Positions 1 to 10,784 are shown, counted from the first letter of the stretch. The stretch: 64,000 nt of DNA from Tubulanus polymorphus (GCF_964204645.1 NC_134032.1:7807175-7871174), one strand, 5' to 3'. Notes: a model not told the origin generated them from the letters alone. Numbers and translations: made by a program.

Positions 1-301
1 GGCATTTGATCTGTTAAAACTTTTCGATATCATGTTCCTGCGTCTCATATCTTTCCAGTTATATATACGTACTTAGGTTGGATGGGTTTACTAATGCTTG
101 CTGGTTGGATTTGAATCGCGGAACTTTGATGCACATTTTCATTCATTTTATAACCTGGAATAATATCTTCTAGAATAATGTGCTGAATATTGGTTGGAAT
201 ATAGAAAGCTCTGTCACTCAGCCATCATTCCATTACATAAGAAGCTTTTAGTGCATCGAAAATATTGAAAGCCTTTGAAACAAATATCGTTCAGTAAAAT
301 T
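1..301 (+). promoter_or_regulatory. 5' flank of GPCR gene, duplicated at about 12290-12547
   Basis: This stretch has no gene. It aligns by eye with the DNA in front of the GPCR pseudogene: both contain 'ctttccagttatatatac', 'ataacctggaat' and 'gatatcttctagaat', followed by related sequence up to the ATG. The duplicated block therefore begins at or before the left window edge. No promoter element can be named with confidence. Confidence 0.6.
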
Positions 302-1237
302 ATGGTGACCAATCATACGACAACTTTTACGTACGAGTTGGTAATTGTAGATATCAAGTTTGTGCACCGAAAGCAATACCCGACAACATTTATAACGTTG
401 TCGGCTGTCAATATGGTCCTTGTCACTGTGTTTGGTTTAGTCGGTAATGGCATCATAGTAGCGCTCATGTTGACTCCCAAATTCCGCAAGCAACTGTTTG
501 GGAATTTTTTTCTCATTCTTGCCGTATCGGATAGTGGTGTGATAGTTTATTATTTATTTATGTGTCTGAATGCAGTTTATTATCACATTTACCAAACTAT
601 TTTGATAAATGTTCATCGCGATGATTTTACTTGCATTGCGCTTTTAGTTGCGTACGTTGGTGTTTTATCATTAAGTCCCAATGTGCTTTGTTTGATATCG
701 TTGGAAAGAGCTTGTATCGTGCGATTCCCATTCCGGGGACCTCGATTCTGGGATTCAAATGCTGCCAAACTCATTTCGCTGGTAGTAATCTGTGTATCGC
801 TCTGTATCGTTACATACGAAGCTAAAGGTGTAGTGTATATGGAAGGAATGGGCTGCGTTCACACAACGGATAAAACGTTAATCAAAGCCCTACAAATCAC
901 ATGTATTTTATTCATTCCAAGCTCAGTAATGATAGTCTCAACTACGCTTATAGTTCTGACGCTCGCGACAAAGCGTTTAGAGACGAATCGCTCGACGTCT
1001 TCATCGGTGTCTGTGATGGTCGTATCCACGTGCATAATGTTCCTACTGATAAGTTTCCCAAACAATGTAATTTGGATTCGGTCTTGGGTTAATCCAAAAG
1101 TTTCCCAATCACAGCTAGCCTTTCAAATAACCGACACGATCTACCGTTGGAACTTTGCGGTGAATTTCTACGTCTATGTATTAACTGGAAGAGAAATTTG
1201 CAGCGCTTTACGCCGTTATTTTCCTTGCGGACGTTAA
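302..1237 (+). CDS. Class A (rhodopsin-family) peptide-type GPCR, single exon
   Basis: The gene encodes a 311-residue seven-helix plasma-membrane receptor. The ATG at 302 is chosen because an in-frame upstream TTG is not a normal animal start and because the copy at 12548 begins at the same codon. An N-glycosylation sequon (NHT) lies at residues 4-6. Visible landmarks are GN in TM1, LAVSD in TM2, SLERA in place of DRY at the end of TM3, a cysteine in TM3 and one in loop 2 (GMGC), prolines in TM5 and TM6, and NFYVY replacing NPxxY in TM7, followed by a short basic tail ending in a Cys. TM4 lacks the usual Trp. The NFYxY form is common in invertebrate peptide (FMRFamide-receptor-like) receptors, but the ligand is unknown. 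It sits 1.7 kb from the divergently organised cysteine-rich peptide genes and was duplicated with them. Confidence 0.85.
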   Translation: MVTNHTTTFTYELVIVDIKFVHRKQYPTTFITLSAVNMVLVTVFGLVGNGIIVALMLTPKFRKQLFGNFFLILAVSDSGVIVYYLFMCLNAVYYHIYQTILINVHRDDFTCIALLVAYVGVLSLSPNVLCLISLERACIVRFPFRGPRFWDSNAAKLISLVVICVSLCIVTYEAKGVVYMEGMGCVHTTDKTLIKALQITCILFIPSSVMIVSTTLIVLTLATKRLETNRSTSSSVSVMVVSTCIMFLLISFPNNVIWIRSWVNPKVSQSQLAFQITDTIYRWNFAVNFYVYVLTGREICSALRRYFPCGR

Positions 1238-2115
1238 CCAAAAAACTTAGATTAATTTACTTTATTCCAAAGTATCAATTTCATTTTTAGCTCTCGAGGA
1301 ACGAGTGAGCTATTATGCGTGTTGGCATCGTGCCGTGTTGGTTTACCGTGAACCACCAAAGGACACCGTTTTTACAGTCGTTGAATTAACGAAAGATCCG
1401 ATAAATGCAGTTAAATACGCTGCAAAAATAGTTCCGGTATTCAAGATTAATATATTAATTCCACATTATATTGGGTTGAATGGCGATAGAAGTTGATCAC
1501 AATTTCAGATTTTCCGATCATTTTCTGGCTGATTTCTCTATTGAAGTATCACGGCCTCGTACTAAACGAAAACCATCGCATATGTTAAACGAATTCGAAT
1601 CTTCATTTTCTGAGAGACATTGCTAGCAGAACATTGAATTGGAATCTGCTGCACTTGTGACGAACGTGTTAGATAGGAATACCAAGAAACGAATTCCCAT
1701 TTAGACCATGCATCTAGAATTGTAAGATACAGAATTATTTGAAATAAAGGAAATTTGATGGTGTTTGTTTCTTTGTTTTCTTAAAAATTGCTTTACGTCG
1801 CTCAGATCTCCTTGTTTCCTATGAATATCCCCTGGATAATAATGTTTCAGCATTCGGGTATCATAGTTGGGTTAAATTGAACAAACTATTTTCAGAATGG
1901 CTTACCAGTTCCATTTTACATTCAAATCTAATCTTAATGAGGGCTGGGACTAGGAAGATCTTACAAATGATCTAATAAGTTACTGTTTAATCCAATAGAT
2001 GGCGACAGCATAAAATCATACTAGCTAGTACGTAACGTCATACTAGCTAGTATGATGTAACGCTAGCGCTATCTCTTAAGCATAGATAGTTACCATGTTA
2101 TTGCTGTTGGTTCAT
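1238..2115. other. Intergenic DNA after GPCR; doubled short palindrome
   Basis: No gene is supported. At 2017-2054 the motif 'catactagctagta' occurs twice, 22 bases apart. Each copy holds the 12-base palindrome tactagctagta. An AATAAA-like signal lies near 1743, but it cannot be tied to the GPCR. Confidence 0.5.
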
Positions 2116-2557
2116 TTAACCCATTAGCACTCAAGCCGCCCGAATCCGCCCCGATACTTTTCGTATGCTGCACGAAAACGGTTATAGTGGGATTCGAACC
2201 CAACAGTTTATGATAAACTACACTTCTCAGTCCTCGAAATACCAATCAGAAATCAACATCCTCCTATTTCAATTTCTCGAGTATTTCGAGTTTGAACATG
2301 ACACATCTCAGCGCTCACTTCAAATCCAAGTAAGTTTGGATGAATTTTGGGGGGGTCAAAAGGACCCGATTTTGGTGGCCCACATCATCAAATCTTACAT
2401 CTTATGAAAGCCCTGTCTATTTACTACAAAACAACACTAACTTGTAATGCATTGAAATAAATAGCAAATGAGCTATCCGGTATCGTGAACTTTAGATTTT
2501 ACCTTGAATTTTCTGAGGAGTAATTGACACTACAGTTCTTGAGTGCTAATGGGTTAA
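2116..2557. mobile_element. piggyBac-type non-autonomous element with TTAA duplication
   Basis: A 434-bp element (2120-2553) has near-perfect terminal inverted repeats, CCCATTAGCACTCAAG at the left and its complement at the right. TTAA stands immediately outside both ends (2116-2119 and 2554-2557). A TTAA target duplication and CCC termini are hallmarks of the piggyBac superfamily. No transposase is encoded. Copy 2 of the duplicated block has a much shorter spacer here, so the insertion probably came after the duplication. It also contains the tRNA T-loop-like string gggattcgaaccc near 2190, which has no matching tRNA body. Confidence 0.8.
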
Positions 2558-2980
2558 ACAGGTTTAAAGTGTTTTTGAATTTGTAAATTTTTTACCGTGT
2601 TGTAAAATCTGTAAATTTGGTGTTGTTCCTCTAATATCTGTAATGGGTTTGTAAAACAGATAAAATGAATAAATAGAATAGCGCGCGTAATATTTTCAAA
2701 TTTCACGATCACGCGAAAAAAGTTTGTTTTTGCGTGGTAAGATTCGTTCTTACGCGTTTTCGTGGAAGATGTAAAAAAAAAGTATTGGCATGTCCTGAAT
2801 AAGCCACCATACCTGACAGCCCGGGGAAAATGTATTTATCTAACGTGACAAATCTCTTGCTCAAAGGGCTCACTTTTCATATAACGTGTGCTGCTTGAAA
2901 TTGTATTTTTACGGATTATACATTTACACATACATCATGATGAGAAATGATTTTTACACAGTGAATAGATTTTACGCCTT
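2558..2980. other. Intergenic DNA / 3' flank of peptide gene A1
   Basis: AT-rich sequence without a supportable gene. The part nearest 2980 should hold the 3'UTR of A1, but no clear polyadenylation signal was identified. Confidence 0.4.
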
Positions 2981-3373
2981 CTAATTTGTCAGTACGTCAG
3001 CCCATTCTCTCCCCACACACGAGCTATCGTCGGAGCACTGCTCGATAATTTCGGCAACTTTTGTACAATAATCTCTACAACTGTCGGCCTCTCCTGATCC
3101 CATGACCTTGATACACTCTTCTGCACAGGTTGCAATATCAATCCCAGCCTCAGAGGTGCTTACAAAAACCAGAAGCATTACTGAAAGTAATACGTACTAG
3201 CATCGTAAATCAAAGTAATTACCCATAAAACAAAATTTGAATCATAGTTTTGTGTGACAGCAGAACAAAAATGAGTACAGCATGGCCCATCATCTTAATC
3301 CAAAACAATCACGAAAGGGAGAGGGTAGAGTGAAAATTTAGTAGTTACCCATAACTATCAAGTAGGTACGCAT
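2981..3373 (-). CDS. Small secreted six-cysteine peptide, family A copy 1
   Basis: This is a two-coding-exon gene: start exon 3373-3349 (25 coding bases), intron with GTAACT donor and ctttcag acceptor, last exon 3180-2981. The intron is phase 1 and lies inside the signal peptide. The product is about 74 residues: a hydrophobic signal of about 20 residues ending near SEAG, then an acidic mature peptide of about 54 residues. The cysteine pattern is C-x3-C-x11-C-x3-C-x9-C-x5-C. Two CxxxC pairs suggest a disulfide-linked helical hairpin, which is inference. The splice model is supported by copy 2 (14080-14561), where every boundary recurs. I recognise no named family. Role unknown: a secreted defence, mucus/venom or signalling peptide are all possible. 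Confidence 0.75.
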
Positions 3374-3760
3374 CTTCAAGCGTCAGATATAGAGCAAAAT
3401 TCAACACTACAAATAGAATATATCAGTCGATAAAAACCAGGCGTGCACAAAAAATGAGCATGGTGTCTAAGTGCAGGGGCCAAAACAAATATTTTTGAAC
3501 TGATGTTGGTCAACACCAGCCGCCATTAAAAAGCAAAAACAAAATCAGAGCCACGACAGAGAAATATCTGACTTACAGTATTATTTCAGCACCGTGCAGC
3601 TCCAAGTTCTTTCCGACAATATCGCAAATTGATAAGTGCTCTTTTATTATGTTCAGTCCGCTACTTGAAATTCAGAGGCGTGGAAACCTTACATTTCTAC
3701 TTTGTCGTGATTGGCCATTAGCGTCGAGAGTCTTATACAATAGGAATGAAAATTTGAAAA
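3349..3760 (-). promoter_or_regulatory. 5'UTR exons and promoter region of peptide gene A1
   Basis: Read on the minus strand, this holds a TATAAG-like motif near 3735, a CCAAT box in GGCCAATCACGACAAA (about 3703-3718), then transcribed-looking sequence ending at a GTAAGTC donor (last exon base 3577). A tttgtag acceptor at 3407 starts the 58-base exon with the ATG. The same CCAAT string, donor and acceptor recur in copy 2 at 14593-15160, so they were kept while flanking bases diverged. The transcription start is not fixed. Confidence 0.5.
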
Positions 3761-3876
3761 ATGTTAACAAAGCATATTGAAACAGTTACTGCAGTTGACA
3801 AATGAGGTTGCCCTAAAGAACGATTTTGAAAACAATTCCAACCACTCATGAACGATCAGCACCTGTTTTCTGCGCC

Positions 3877-4115
3877 GGAAATAGACGACACAATTATATC
3901 ACTCGATTACCATACGGCCCTCGAAAGTTGAAATTCTATTTTCATTAAATGCTACATAATCGGATGTTATTACAAATATGTATAAAGCAAGGAATGGAAA
4001 TAGGCGACACAATTCTATCAATCGATTACCATACGGCCCTTGAAAGTTGGAATTCTATTTTCATTAAAATGTTACATTATCGGATGTTATTACAAATATG
4101 TATAAAGTACGGAAG
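3877..4115. repeat. Tandem duplication, two units of about 120 bp
   Basis: Units 3877-3995 and 3996-4115 are nearly identical; both contain 'ccatacggccct' and 'cggatgttattacaaatatg'. The corresponding place in copy 2 (near 15290-15330) has only one diverged partial unit, so the doubling happened in copy 1. It lies between the divergent A1 and B1 genes. Confidence 0.8.
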
Positions 4116-4642
4116 GGAAATGTGAGTTAAGAAATACATGTGCATTTTTTCCCAAACAACAAGGAGCATCGTTGGCTGCCAAATACAAAACCGCCACCCG
4201 TTCCGTGCACCATTACTTGCTAGATGTAGGGAAACAGTCGATTCATACTTTTACCACACACGAATACTTCTACACAGGGTGAAAATGATGAAACTTACAT
4301 ATTGCTAACTGTACATTGATTCATACATTAGGGGATTAAATTTTTCCCCCTTCCCGCCATTTGTAATTTTGTAATTTTGTAAATTTGAATGTGTGAATGT
4401 GTGCATGCTTGACGAATATATGTGTTTTGAACACGCGTGAAGGATAGGTGTCTCATACCCGACAAGCAACCTTGCTTTAAATGAGCACCTACAAATGATA
4501 TTGGAACATCCTTTTATGAATATAAAATTTGTTCCAATTTCTTGTGGAAATAAACTATTATTATCATTATTCTATTATCGAAAAGCCCGTTTCTTGGAAA
4601 CACTCGTGCTGATGTCAATTTTCCTGCCGTTCAGAATCTGCC

Positions 4643-4800
4643 TTCTATGGTGGCTGATTCGGGCCCTCCTAAAAAGAATTTTCTGTCCGGCTAGAAGAAC
4701 AATAAAGAAATGTTCACATAGGCCGGTTTTTTTATTTGTTTGTTTTTAAGAAATGAAAGAAATTGGTTTTAGGTTTCTCTAGCCGTACAGAAAATGTTTT
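4643..4800 (+). mobile_element. Short inverted-repeat element, 'GGTGGCTGATTCGGGC' family, copy 1
   Basis: It starts with ctatggtggctgattcgggc and contains ttttctgtccggctaga. It ends with the inverted counterpart ctagccgtacagaaaa. Two larger relatives lie at 11818-12105 and 29285-29437. This copy lacks the central CTCGCGCGAG palindromes. No coding capacity. Confidence 0.6.
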
Positions 4801-5029
4801 CACTGTGGCTCGGATCAGGTTAGTGCTGGATTCCTCTTTGATAACTGCATAATGTTACTTTCTGAAATAAAATCAATATTCATATTATACCAACATCCAA
4901 ACCTGGATTGACTTCTCAATTCATGAATCAGCCATTTTTCAAACGTACCATGCATCGCAAATTATTCTGTACGTGCTGAGCTAATTTGTTTCCCATATTT
5001 TCGATTTCTTTAAAAGTCTTTAAAAAATC

Positions 5030-5210
5030 ATGGGTGGGTTTTGTCCCAGAAAATCATCAACCAGTCTATTGTAGCTCATGACATGTTCTATTATTGTGGT
5101 GAATATCAAAGTTATTGGTGTCTGTATGTGGTCAACGAGAGGCGTTGGATATTGGAAATCTCTGGGCCCCTATGTATTTATTTTACGCAAGGCCCGAATC
5201 AGCCACCACG
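5030..5210 (+). repeat. Isolated diverged monomer of the MSH6-intron tandem repeat
   Basis: The string 'gtagctcatgacatgttcta' followed by 'attgtggtgaatatcaaa' and a 'ggcgttgga' end matches the ~154-bp monomer found in arrays at 52.5-55.9 kb and 62.7-63.3 kb. The stretch ends with gcccgaatcagccacca, the outer end of the short inverted-repeat family seen at 4643. Confidence 0.5.
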
Positions 5211-5264
5211 ATATTCTTACTCAATTCCGTTGTATCATTACGCGTAGCAGATTCAATAGAATTT

Positions 5265-5655
5265 TCTATGTTAATTGGACCAACAGGCGCGCGTTCATGT
5301 TAACTAGTGGGTTTGAAGTAGCAGGTGTTTAACCTTAAGATATTTGTCTGCGTCACGCGAAAGCCGTAAAGAGTGTGTCGTTAATACTGCAGAATAAACG
5401 TCAATCAAGCTTTGTTAAAACTATAAAACAGGCGAAGGCGAAGTAAATTTTGTATCTAACTGGAACCGGTGACGTCGTGCGCATTCACGTCTCAACCGTA
5501 AGCATTTCCTTTAAGATTTGCCAATTCAGCAACGAGAAATGATCTAACTTGTTGATAGTCATTATATATAGTTTAGATTTCGTTGTTTCTTTTGATATGT
5601 TCCATTATTATTTTCCTCAGTTATAACGATTCCAAGGACTACGACTCAAATCACG
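5265..5655 (+). promoter_or_regulatory. 5' flank and 5'UTR exons of peptide gene B1
   Basis: The stretch 5265-5400 is conserved in copy 2 (17440-17575); both contain 'gaataaacgtcaatca'. A 5'UTR exon appears to end at 5497 before the donor GTAAGC. The next exon starts at 5621 after a pyrimidine-rich acceptor (ttttcctcag) and carries 35 untranslated bases before the ATG at 5656. The layout matches that of the A genes. Confidence 0.5.
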
Positions 5656-7029
5656 ATGCTCGTCAAGATCTTCGTTTTGCGTGAGTAGTGATTCCATAGA
5701 AAAAATTCTTAATCCTTGACTTCAAAAGAGCTTTTTCTTGTTTTTAGATTTTGTTAACTATTCCATTATACTTCATGTCGATCTAGTTAATCAAAGTTGC
5801 CTTTCTCACGCAAAGCGAAATTATTTAAAATACATTATATTGACTATGCATTACATATTGTTTGGTTGATAGTGAAGTAAGAATTGTGTTAGTCCCGTTT
5901 CCGACGGAATACCCATATACATGTACTACGAATCTTCGTTTGGTTTGCTCCAGGATGTCGAATCTGAATATTGTACATGATGTTGTCGAACCTTTCTGAC
6001 CAAGTGCCCTTTTGAAAATCACATGAAAATTTTCACCCGACATCGATCTATGACAAAAGTCCTCAGTACTTCTTAAAGCTGTAATATGTACTAAAATTGT
6101 ATGAAAATGTACCTAAATTTTAAAAATTTTGAAAATTAGGTACATTTTTATACACTTTTAATGCATACTACAACTTTAAGAAGTACTGTGGACTCTTGCA
6201 CTCGCCGAGACTCCTTCCTTGTCTATTAAAGTGCCCTTTTCTTTTGAGGTGAACCCCACTCCCAGCCTGGATTCTCCCCTGTTCGGTACCGGTACATGAA
6301 CACAAGGGTTTTGGCCAAGAACATTTTGTTACGTGTACCATTTTCAATCAGCTAGAGTAATTCTAGAACAAAATCATCAGCAATTATTTGCCGCTGTGGG
6401 TAAATTTCCTGAGCAAAGTTGTGTTATCTTATCAAAAAGGGGACCCGGGCCGAATAGTTCCTCAGTTATCAATCGTTTAAAATATTGCCCCTTTTCCTAA
6501 ATTTGTTTCAATAAGGTTTTGCTGACTACTATGCGTCAATTGGGGGTAACTGTGCGGGCGATGTGGCGCACCACGTCATATTTTGAAGATAAATTTCGTG
6601 ATTTATTTTCTTCAAATTTCTATGTCTTTATGATAATGAATTTAATTCAATTTGATATAAATGGAATTTCTAAATGTCACCAACATAGGGATAGACTGGT
6701 TGCCAGTAAATTCCAACTCAAAATACCTTCATTGAATCAAATTATACTCTACCTAATATCAAGCATTACGAATGTATCCTATGATATTTTTCAAGGCGCC
6801 AATAGTCTTGAGTCAGTTTTTTTTTCTCTTTTTAGTGACGACTCTTCTATTTTTGGCCTATACCTCGGCTGTTATTCTAGATTATGAGGTAATCAGAAAT
6901 ACATGCGTTGAAAATGGAGGTGACAGCAAATTATGCGGCAAAATTGGTATTATAAGTAGTGAATGTGGGACCGACAATGCAAAATGTTATGGGTATATTG
7001 TCAACAAATTCTTAGGAGTTTTCAAATAA
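5656..7029 (+). CDS. Small secreted four-cysteine peptide, family B copy 1
   Basis: Two coding exons: 5656-5680 (25 bases, donor GTGAGT) and 6836-7029 (acceptor tttttctctttttag), joined in phase 1 inside the signal peptide. The product is about 72 residues: a hydrophobic signal ending near YTSA, then a mature peptide with cysteine pattern C-x9-C-x9-C-x6-C. The last half (C-x9-C-x6-C followed by a residue and G) lines up with the last three cysteines of family A, and the exon architecture is identical, so A and B are probably distant paralogues. B lacks the CxxxC pairs of A. The gene is divergent from A1 across about 2.3 kb. No known family was recognised; function unknown. Confidence 0.7.
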
Positions 7030-7165
7030 GAATTGGAAAAAAAATTTATTGAAATACATCCTGATTCGTTGAAATAATGACGCCTGTCGCTTGAATGTCT
7101 AATTTTTGTACATTTCAAATAGATTTTCTCATTTCATTTTTGCACTTTTTGCGAAGTTTTTTAAA
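7030..7165 (+). other. 3' flank of peptide gene B1
   Basis: Contains 'gacgcctgtcgcttgaat', matched by 'gacgcctgttgcttgaat' after B2 (20510-20530). This marks the right-hand limit of visible homology between the duplicated blocks and probably belongs to the 3'UTR. Confidence 0.5.
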
Positions 7166-7495
7166 TGATCGTAACAAGTAGTCGATTACTTAGAGCACTT
7201 ATCAAGGATACCGACAAGAAGAAGACCTTGTCCTCGAGAGGGGTAGGTCCGACCGGTAAGCAGAGAGAGAGAGAGAACGAACGACTACGTGGTTTTCTGT
7301 TAATGTGACGCATACTATAGAATTCTATTCCGTATTTATAGAGGAATGCACGGATACGAATAGTTACAGTTACAGTTAAAGGCTCAGTACAGTCTAATAT
7401 AGTTCATGCAGTTCCACAATTGTGTGAAGTTCAACAATTCAATATAACAATACACTATAACTGATAATCTTAGTCACGACATACTCCGGCCGCCA
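7166..7495 (-). repeat. Putative 3' LTR of the BEL/Pao element
   Basis: Directly after the polymerase stop at 7501-7503, minus-strand sequence begins TGGCGGCCGGAGTATGTCG, a typical start for a BEL-class LTR, giving an inner boundary at about 7495. The outer boundary (about 7166) is uncertain because no second LTR is available for comparison. It includes a short (GA)n tract at 7260-7275. Confidence 0.45.
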
Positions 7496-7500
7496 ATTAA

Positions 7501-8341
7501 TCACTTAGTTAATGACTTAATTAAGTCTAAGGCTTTAAGAGCTGCGGCACGTCTAGGTAACGCACGAACGCTAGGAAATTTACACGATTTATTTAACTCT
7601 TCGGGAGAATTGACTTCTAGATAATACAGTTTGTTTATAGGTCTACTTTTTCGACCTTTAACAGTCCATAGAGCAACAGAACGAACCATGTTGTCGTTCC
7701 CACGGTTTAACGTTTCTACGACTGCCAATTTCCAGTTGATTCTCGGCGTATCGTCGTGAATCAGTACGACGTCTCCGATGCGGACTTTCTCTTGTTGACT
7801 TCCTGCAGACGACTTTTGATGACGTTCTCGAATTGCGACAAGATATTCTTCCCGCCATCTTTGCCAAAACTGCGACAAATCATGCGGTAATCGTTGAAGT
7901 CGTTTATGCATTTCGGATGCGCCGTATGTTGGATCGCTGATGGTAGTTTCGTCAACGATGGATTGAGGCATCTGCGTTAGTCGACGTCCGGACATGAGAT
8001 GAGACGGTGTTAACGGTTCTGGTTCTGCAAGTGAACTTGAAACAACGTCAATGGGCGATCATTGATAACACTTTCGCACTCAATATTGTTTGCAATTCAT
8101 CAAATGTTAATTTCGATTTGCCGAGATATTTTTTGAGACCGATTTGACGACACCAACCAAACGCTCATAAAACCCTCCAATCCATGGAGCTTTTTAATTA
8201 ATCTCCATTCTATACCTTTGGAAGTCATGAAATCTCTCACTTTTGCCGATGCAAACAAATCTCTCAGCATTTCTGACGCACATACGAAGGTTGCCGCATT
8301 ATCAGAAATTACCACTCGCGGTATAGAGCGTCTTGCAATAA
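7501..8341 (-). pseudogene. BEL/Pao integrase 3' half and C-terminal domain (broken)
   Basis: The segment just left of the inserted transposon (8341-8100) encodes the second catalytic Asp in VISDNAATF and a degraded WRLI...GLEGF stretch corresponding to the W-x-x-A-P-W-x-G-G region before the catalytic Glu. After a frame change, 7995-7501 encodes the BEL-type C-terminal domain (DUF5641-like): QFWQRWREEYL, VRIGDVVLIHDD and KLAVVETLNRG are visible. The parts are not in one frame, so no functional integrase can be made. Confidence 0.8.
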
Positions 8342-9137
8342 AGGCTGGCTTATGTCGACAAGCAACGCGACGCCTACCGACTCCTACCGACGCAACTGAC
8401 AGCGACCGCGATCGCAGCTCAGCTTATGTCGACTGCGCTCCGATTCGCAGCAACTGAGGCCGACTATCGGGATACGAGATCCTCCCAGTTGCTTCCCTGC
8501 TTATGTCGGTTACGATTACTAGCAACTGCAACGGCTCAAATGGTCACGTGATAAGCACTTTGAGATTAAATTTGAAATATTAGGAAATATATTTCTATTA
8601 GAAAATCTATTTCTTTATGACTTTGATCTTACTGATTCTGTTTTGAATACAATGTGCTAGCGACATTTATAAAGATGGCCGCTCACACCATAATTCTACC
8701 AATTTCGTTTCTAGATTTTCGGTCAAGTCCTCTGCCGTGCTGCAGGTTTGGTTTACGTTTTGAACTACTTGAATTTGAAAGTTTATGACTAATTACGAAT
8801 GACGCTAACTAGCGGTGATAATTTGTACTATGTATATGCGGTTTCTTATTGGCTGGAACCCCTGCGCTCAGTTCCGTCGCGTCGCAGATGTGCTTATGTC
8901 GGCTGCGATCGGAAGCAACTGCCCGCCTACCGTAGGCCGAAGTAGAACATGGGCAACTAGCCGGATACGGCTTGCGACGAGTCGGTAGGCGTCGCGTAGC
9001 CGTCGCAAGCCGGCTTATGTCGTACGGATTGAGGAGCAACTGGCGGCCTCTCGTAGGCCGCTAGTTGCCGCTAATCGGCGATAAACCCAGTTGCGTCGGT
9101 AGGCGTCGCGTTGCTTGTCGACATAAGCCAGCCTTAA
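8339..9137. mobile_element. PIF/Harbinger-like non-autonomous transposon nested in integrase
   Basis: A 793-bp element (8342-9134) has long terminal inverted repeats starting AGGCTGGCTTATGTCGAC and extending about 40 bases. It is flanked on both sides by TAA (8339-8341 and 9135-9137), the 3-bp TWA-type target duplication of PIF/Harbinger elements. Subterminal copies of GCTTATGTCG occur near 8349, 8424, 8501, 8892 and 9014, each followed within tens of bases by 'gcaactg'. No transposase is encoded. Removing it would bring the two integrase halves together, so it inserted after the retroelement. Confidence 0.85.
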
Positions 9138-9987
9138 GACGCCTGAAAGCTATCATATCATTAACGAGTTCTAAATGCACACGTAATTAATAGAATGTAA
9201 ACTTTCGAATCACCGCGTCCACTTTTAACATATAATGCACCGGTATAGTCGATTCCAGAGACAGAAAAGGGCGGTGCTTCTTTCACTCTAACCGACTGTA
9301 ATGGTGCTGAACTCGGTAACTTAAACGGTAAACCCGACAGTAATTTACACGTAATACAGGGTCGCAGATACAACTCTTCGACGAAAGGCTGGTATCTCTG
9401 CCTGATGTACGTTACAGTTTCATTAACTCCCTGATGCATGACTTTGTTACAGTGCACATACAGGATGAAAAGTTTAGTATAATGATGAAAATTCGGCAAA
9501 AGGATAGGGAACTTCGCGCTTTCTGGGATGTCTGCATTATCCAGCCTCCCACGACAGCGTAACATGCCATACGAACCAAAAAATAGACGGAGATGTTGAA
9601 TTATGCTAGGCTCTCGCTTTTTCAACAACAAAGCACTGAACACATCGCGATAATACTCTTTCTGAATCGAACTTACCCATATAGGCGCTCCGCTTCCTCC
9701 AGCTCAGATACTGTGATAGAGTCATCCACCACGTCACGGCCTTTACACTTGTCAACACATCGCTTAACGAATGTGACTCTTGGCAACTTTGTAAGAGAAC
9801 TATAATGATTTACATCAATTATGTTATGAACGCCAGGTAAACTACAAGATAACGTATATACAGACGAAGATGAATCACTGCTCATATCAGTACTCTCAGT
9901 ACTAGCAACAGAAAAATTACAAATATGGGTTTCTGGCCAAGCGGGTGTGGCCAACCACCGTGGGCCATACCACCAAGTTGAGAACAT
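9138..9987 (-). pseudogene. BEL/Pao linker and integrase N-terminal half (broken)
   Basis: 9987-9673 encodes the RNase H-integrase linker with the recognisable WWYGPRWL motif. 9643-9161 encodes the integrase zinc region, with HCNKVMH and a C-x2-C (CITC), and the first catalytic Asp in SGIDYTGA. Frames change between the two pieces and again before the transposon junction. Confidence 0.8.
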
Positions 9988-10055
9988 ACTAATTGTCTAG
10001 AACTCAAACCACGAGTAAGTAAGTCAGCCGGATTGTGTTCTGATTTAACATAACG

Positions 10056-10784
10056 CTACATACATGCATCAGACAGTTTCAGAATTTCAGAAAAAATCGG
10101 GGATGATTTAGCCGATTTAATCCAATTCAACACAACCTGGCTGTCTGACCAAAGACAAATTTCAACTAAGTCTAGATTGAGAGATTTTTTCACATAAACA
10201 GCAAGGCGTGAGGCCAACAATGCTGCAAGTAATTCCATTTTAGGTATAGACCGTTTTTTGATTGGACTCACTCGACTTTTAGCCATTACAAAGGACGTGT
10301 TTTCTCCACAACGGAGATATGCTACAAACCCGTAAGCCTTGTCGCTCGTATCTGCGAACACACAAAGCTGACAAACATTATTAACAATGCAATCAACATC
10401 AAAATAGTGGCGGTGTAAATAAATCTCATTTACAGATTCTTGTAAATCGGATAACATTGAAAACCATTCATCTCTCAAATCAGCGGGTAACGGTTCATCC
10501 CAATCATATTTTCCAATCCAAAGTTTTTGTATGAGCATTCTAGCTTTGATAGACACAGGGGAAATGATACCTAACGGATCAAATACTTTAGCGGTATCCT
10601 TCACAACTTCACGTTTAGTAATTAAACGGTAATCAGAACTACTCACGAAATCCGCTAACTTGAGAGAATCATCATTACAATTCCATTTCAGACCTAATGC
10701 TTTGACTTCTTGCTTTTCACTGCAAACATTTTCGGTCTTACATTTTCGATTTAATTCTGCCGAATTTGATGACCACGTAAGCAT
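10056..10784 (-). pseudogene. BEL/Pao RT connection and RNase H fragment
   Basis: A 240-residue open stretch begins at the WSSNS motif that follows the RT palm in BEL elements. It continues through the VFDPLGIISP connection motif and an RNase H-like domain with FADTSDKAYG, MELLAALLASRLA and WSDSQVVLNWI. The acidic residues of RNase H are present. The YVDD-bearing segment that should precede it is missing between 10785 and 10860. Confidence 0.85.

Larger units (their letters stand above)
4116..5264. other. Intergenic DNA between A1 and B1
   Basis: No coding sequence is supported here. It contains a short inverted-repeat element at 4643-4800 and a repeat monomer fragment at 5030-5170 (listed separately), plus the simple repeat 'taattttg' near 4365. 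Confidence 0.4.

Noticed and set aside
1305-1496. 63-residue open frame downstream of the GPCR
   Set aside because: No recognisable domain and not preserved in the second copy of the block.
2175-2210. tRNA T-arm-like string gggattcgaaccc
   Set aside because: No acceptor stem, D arm or anticodon arm can be drawn on either strand; it lies inside a piggyBac-type element.
6519-6887. 122-residue open frame before the B1 last exon
   Set aside because: It is intron sequence running into the exon; the acceptor at 6835 and comparison with B2 define the true exon.
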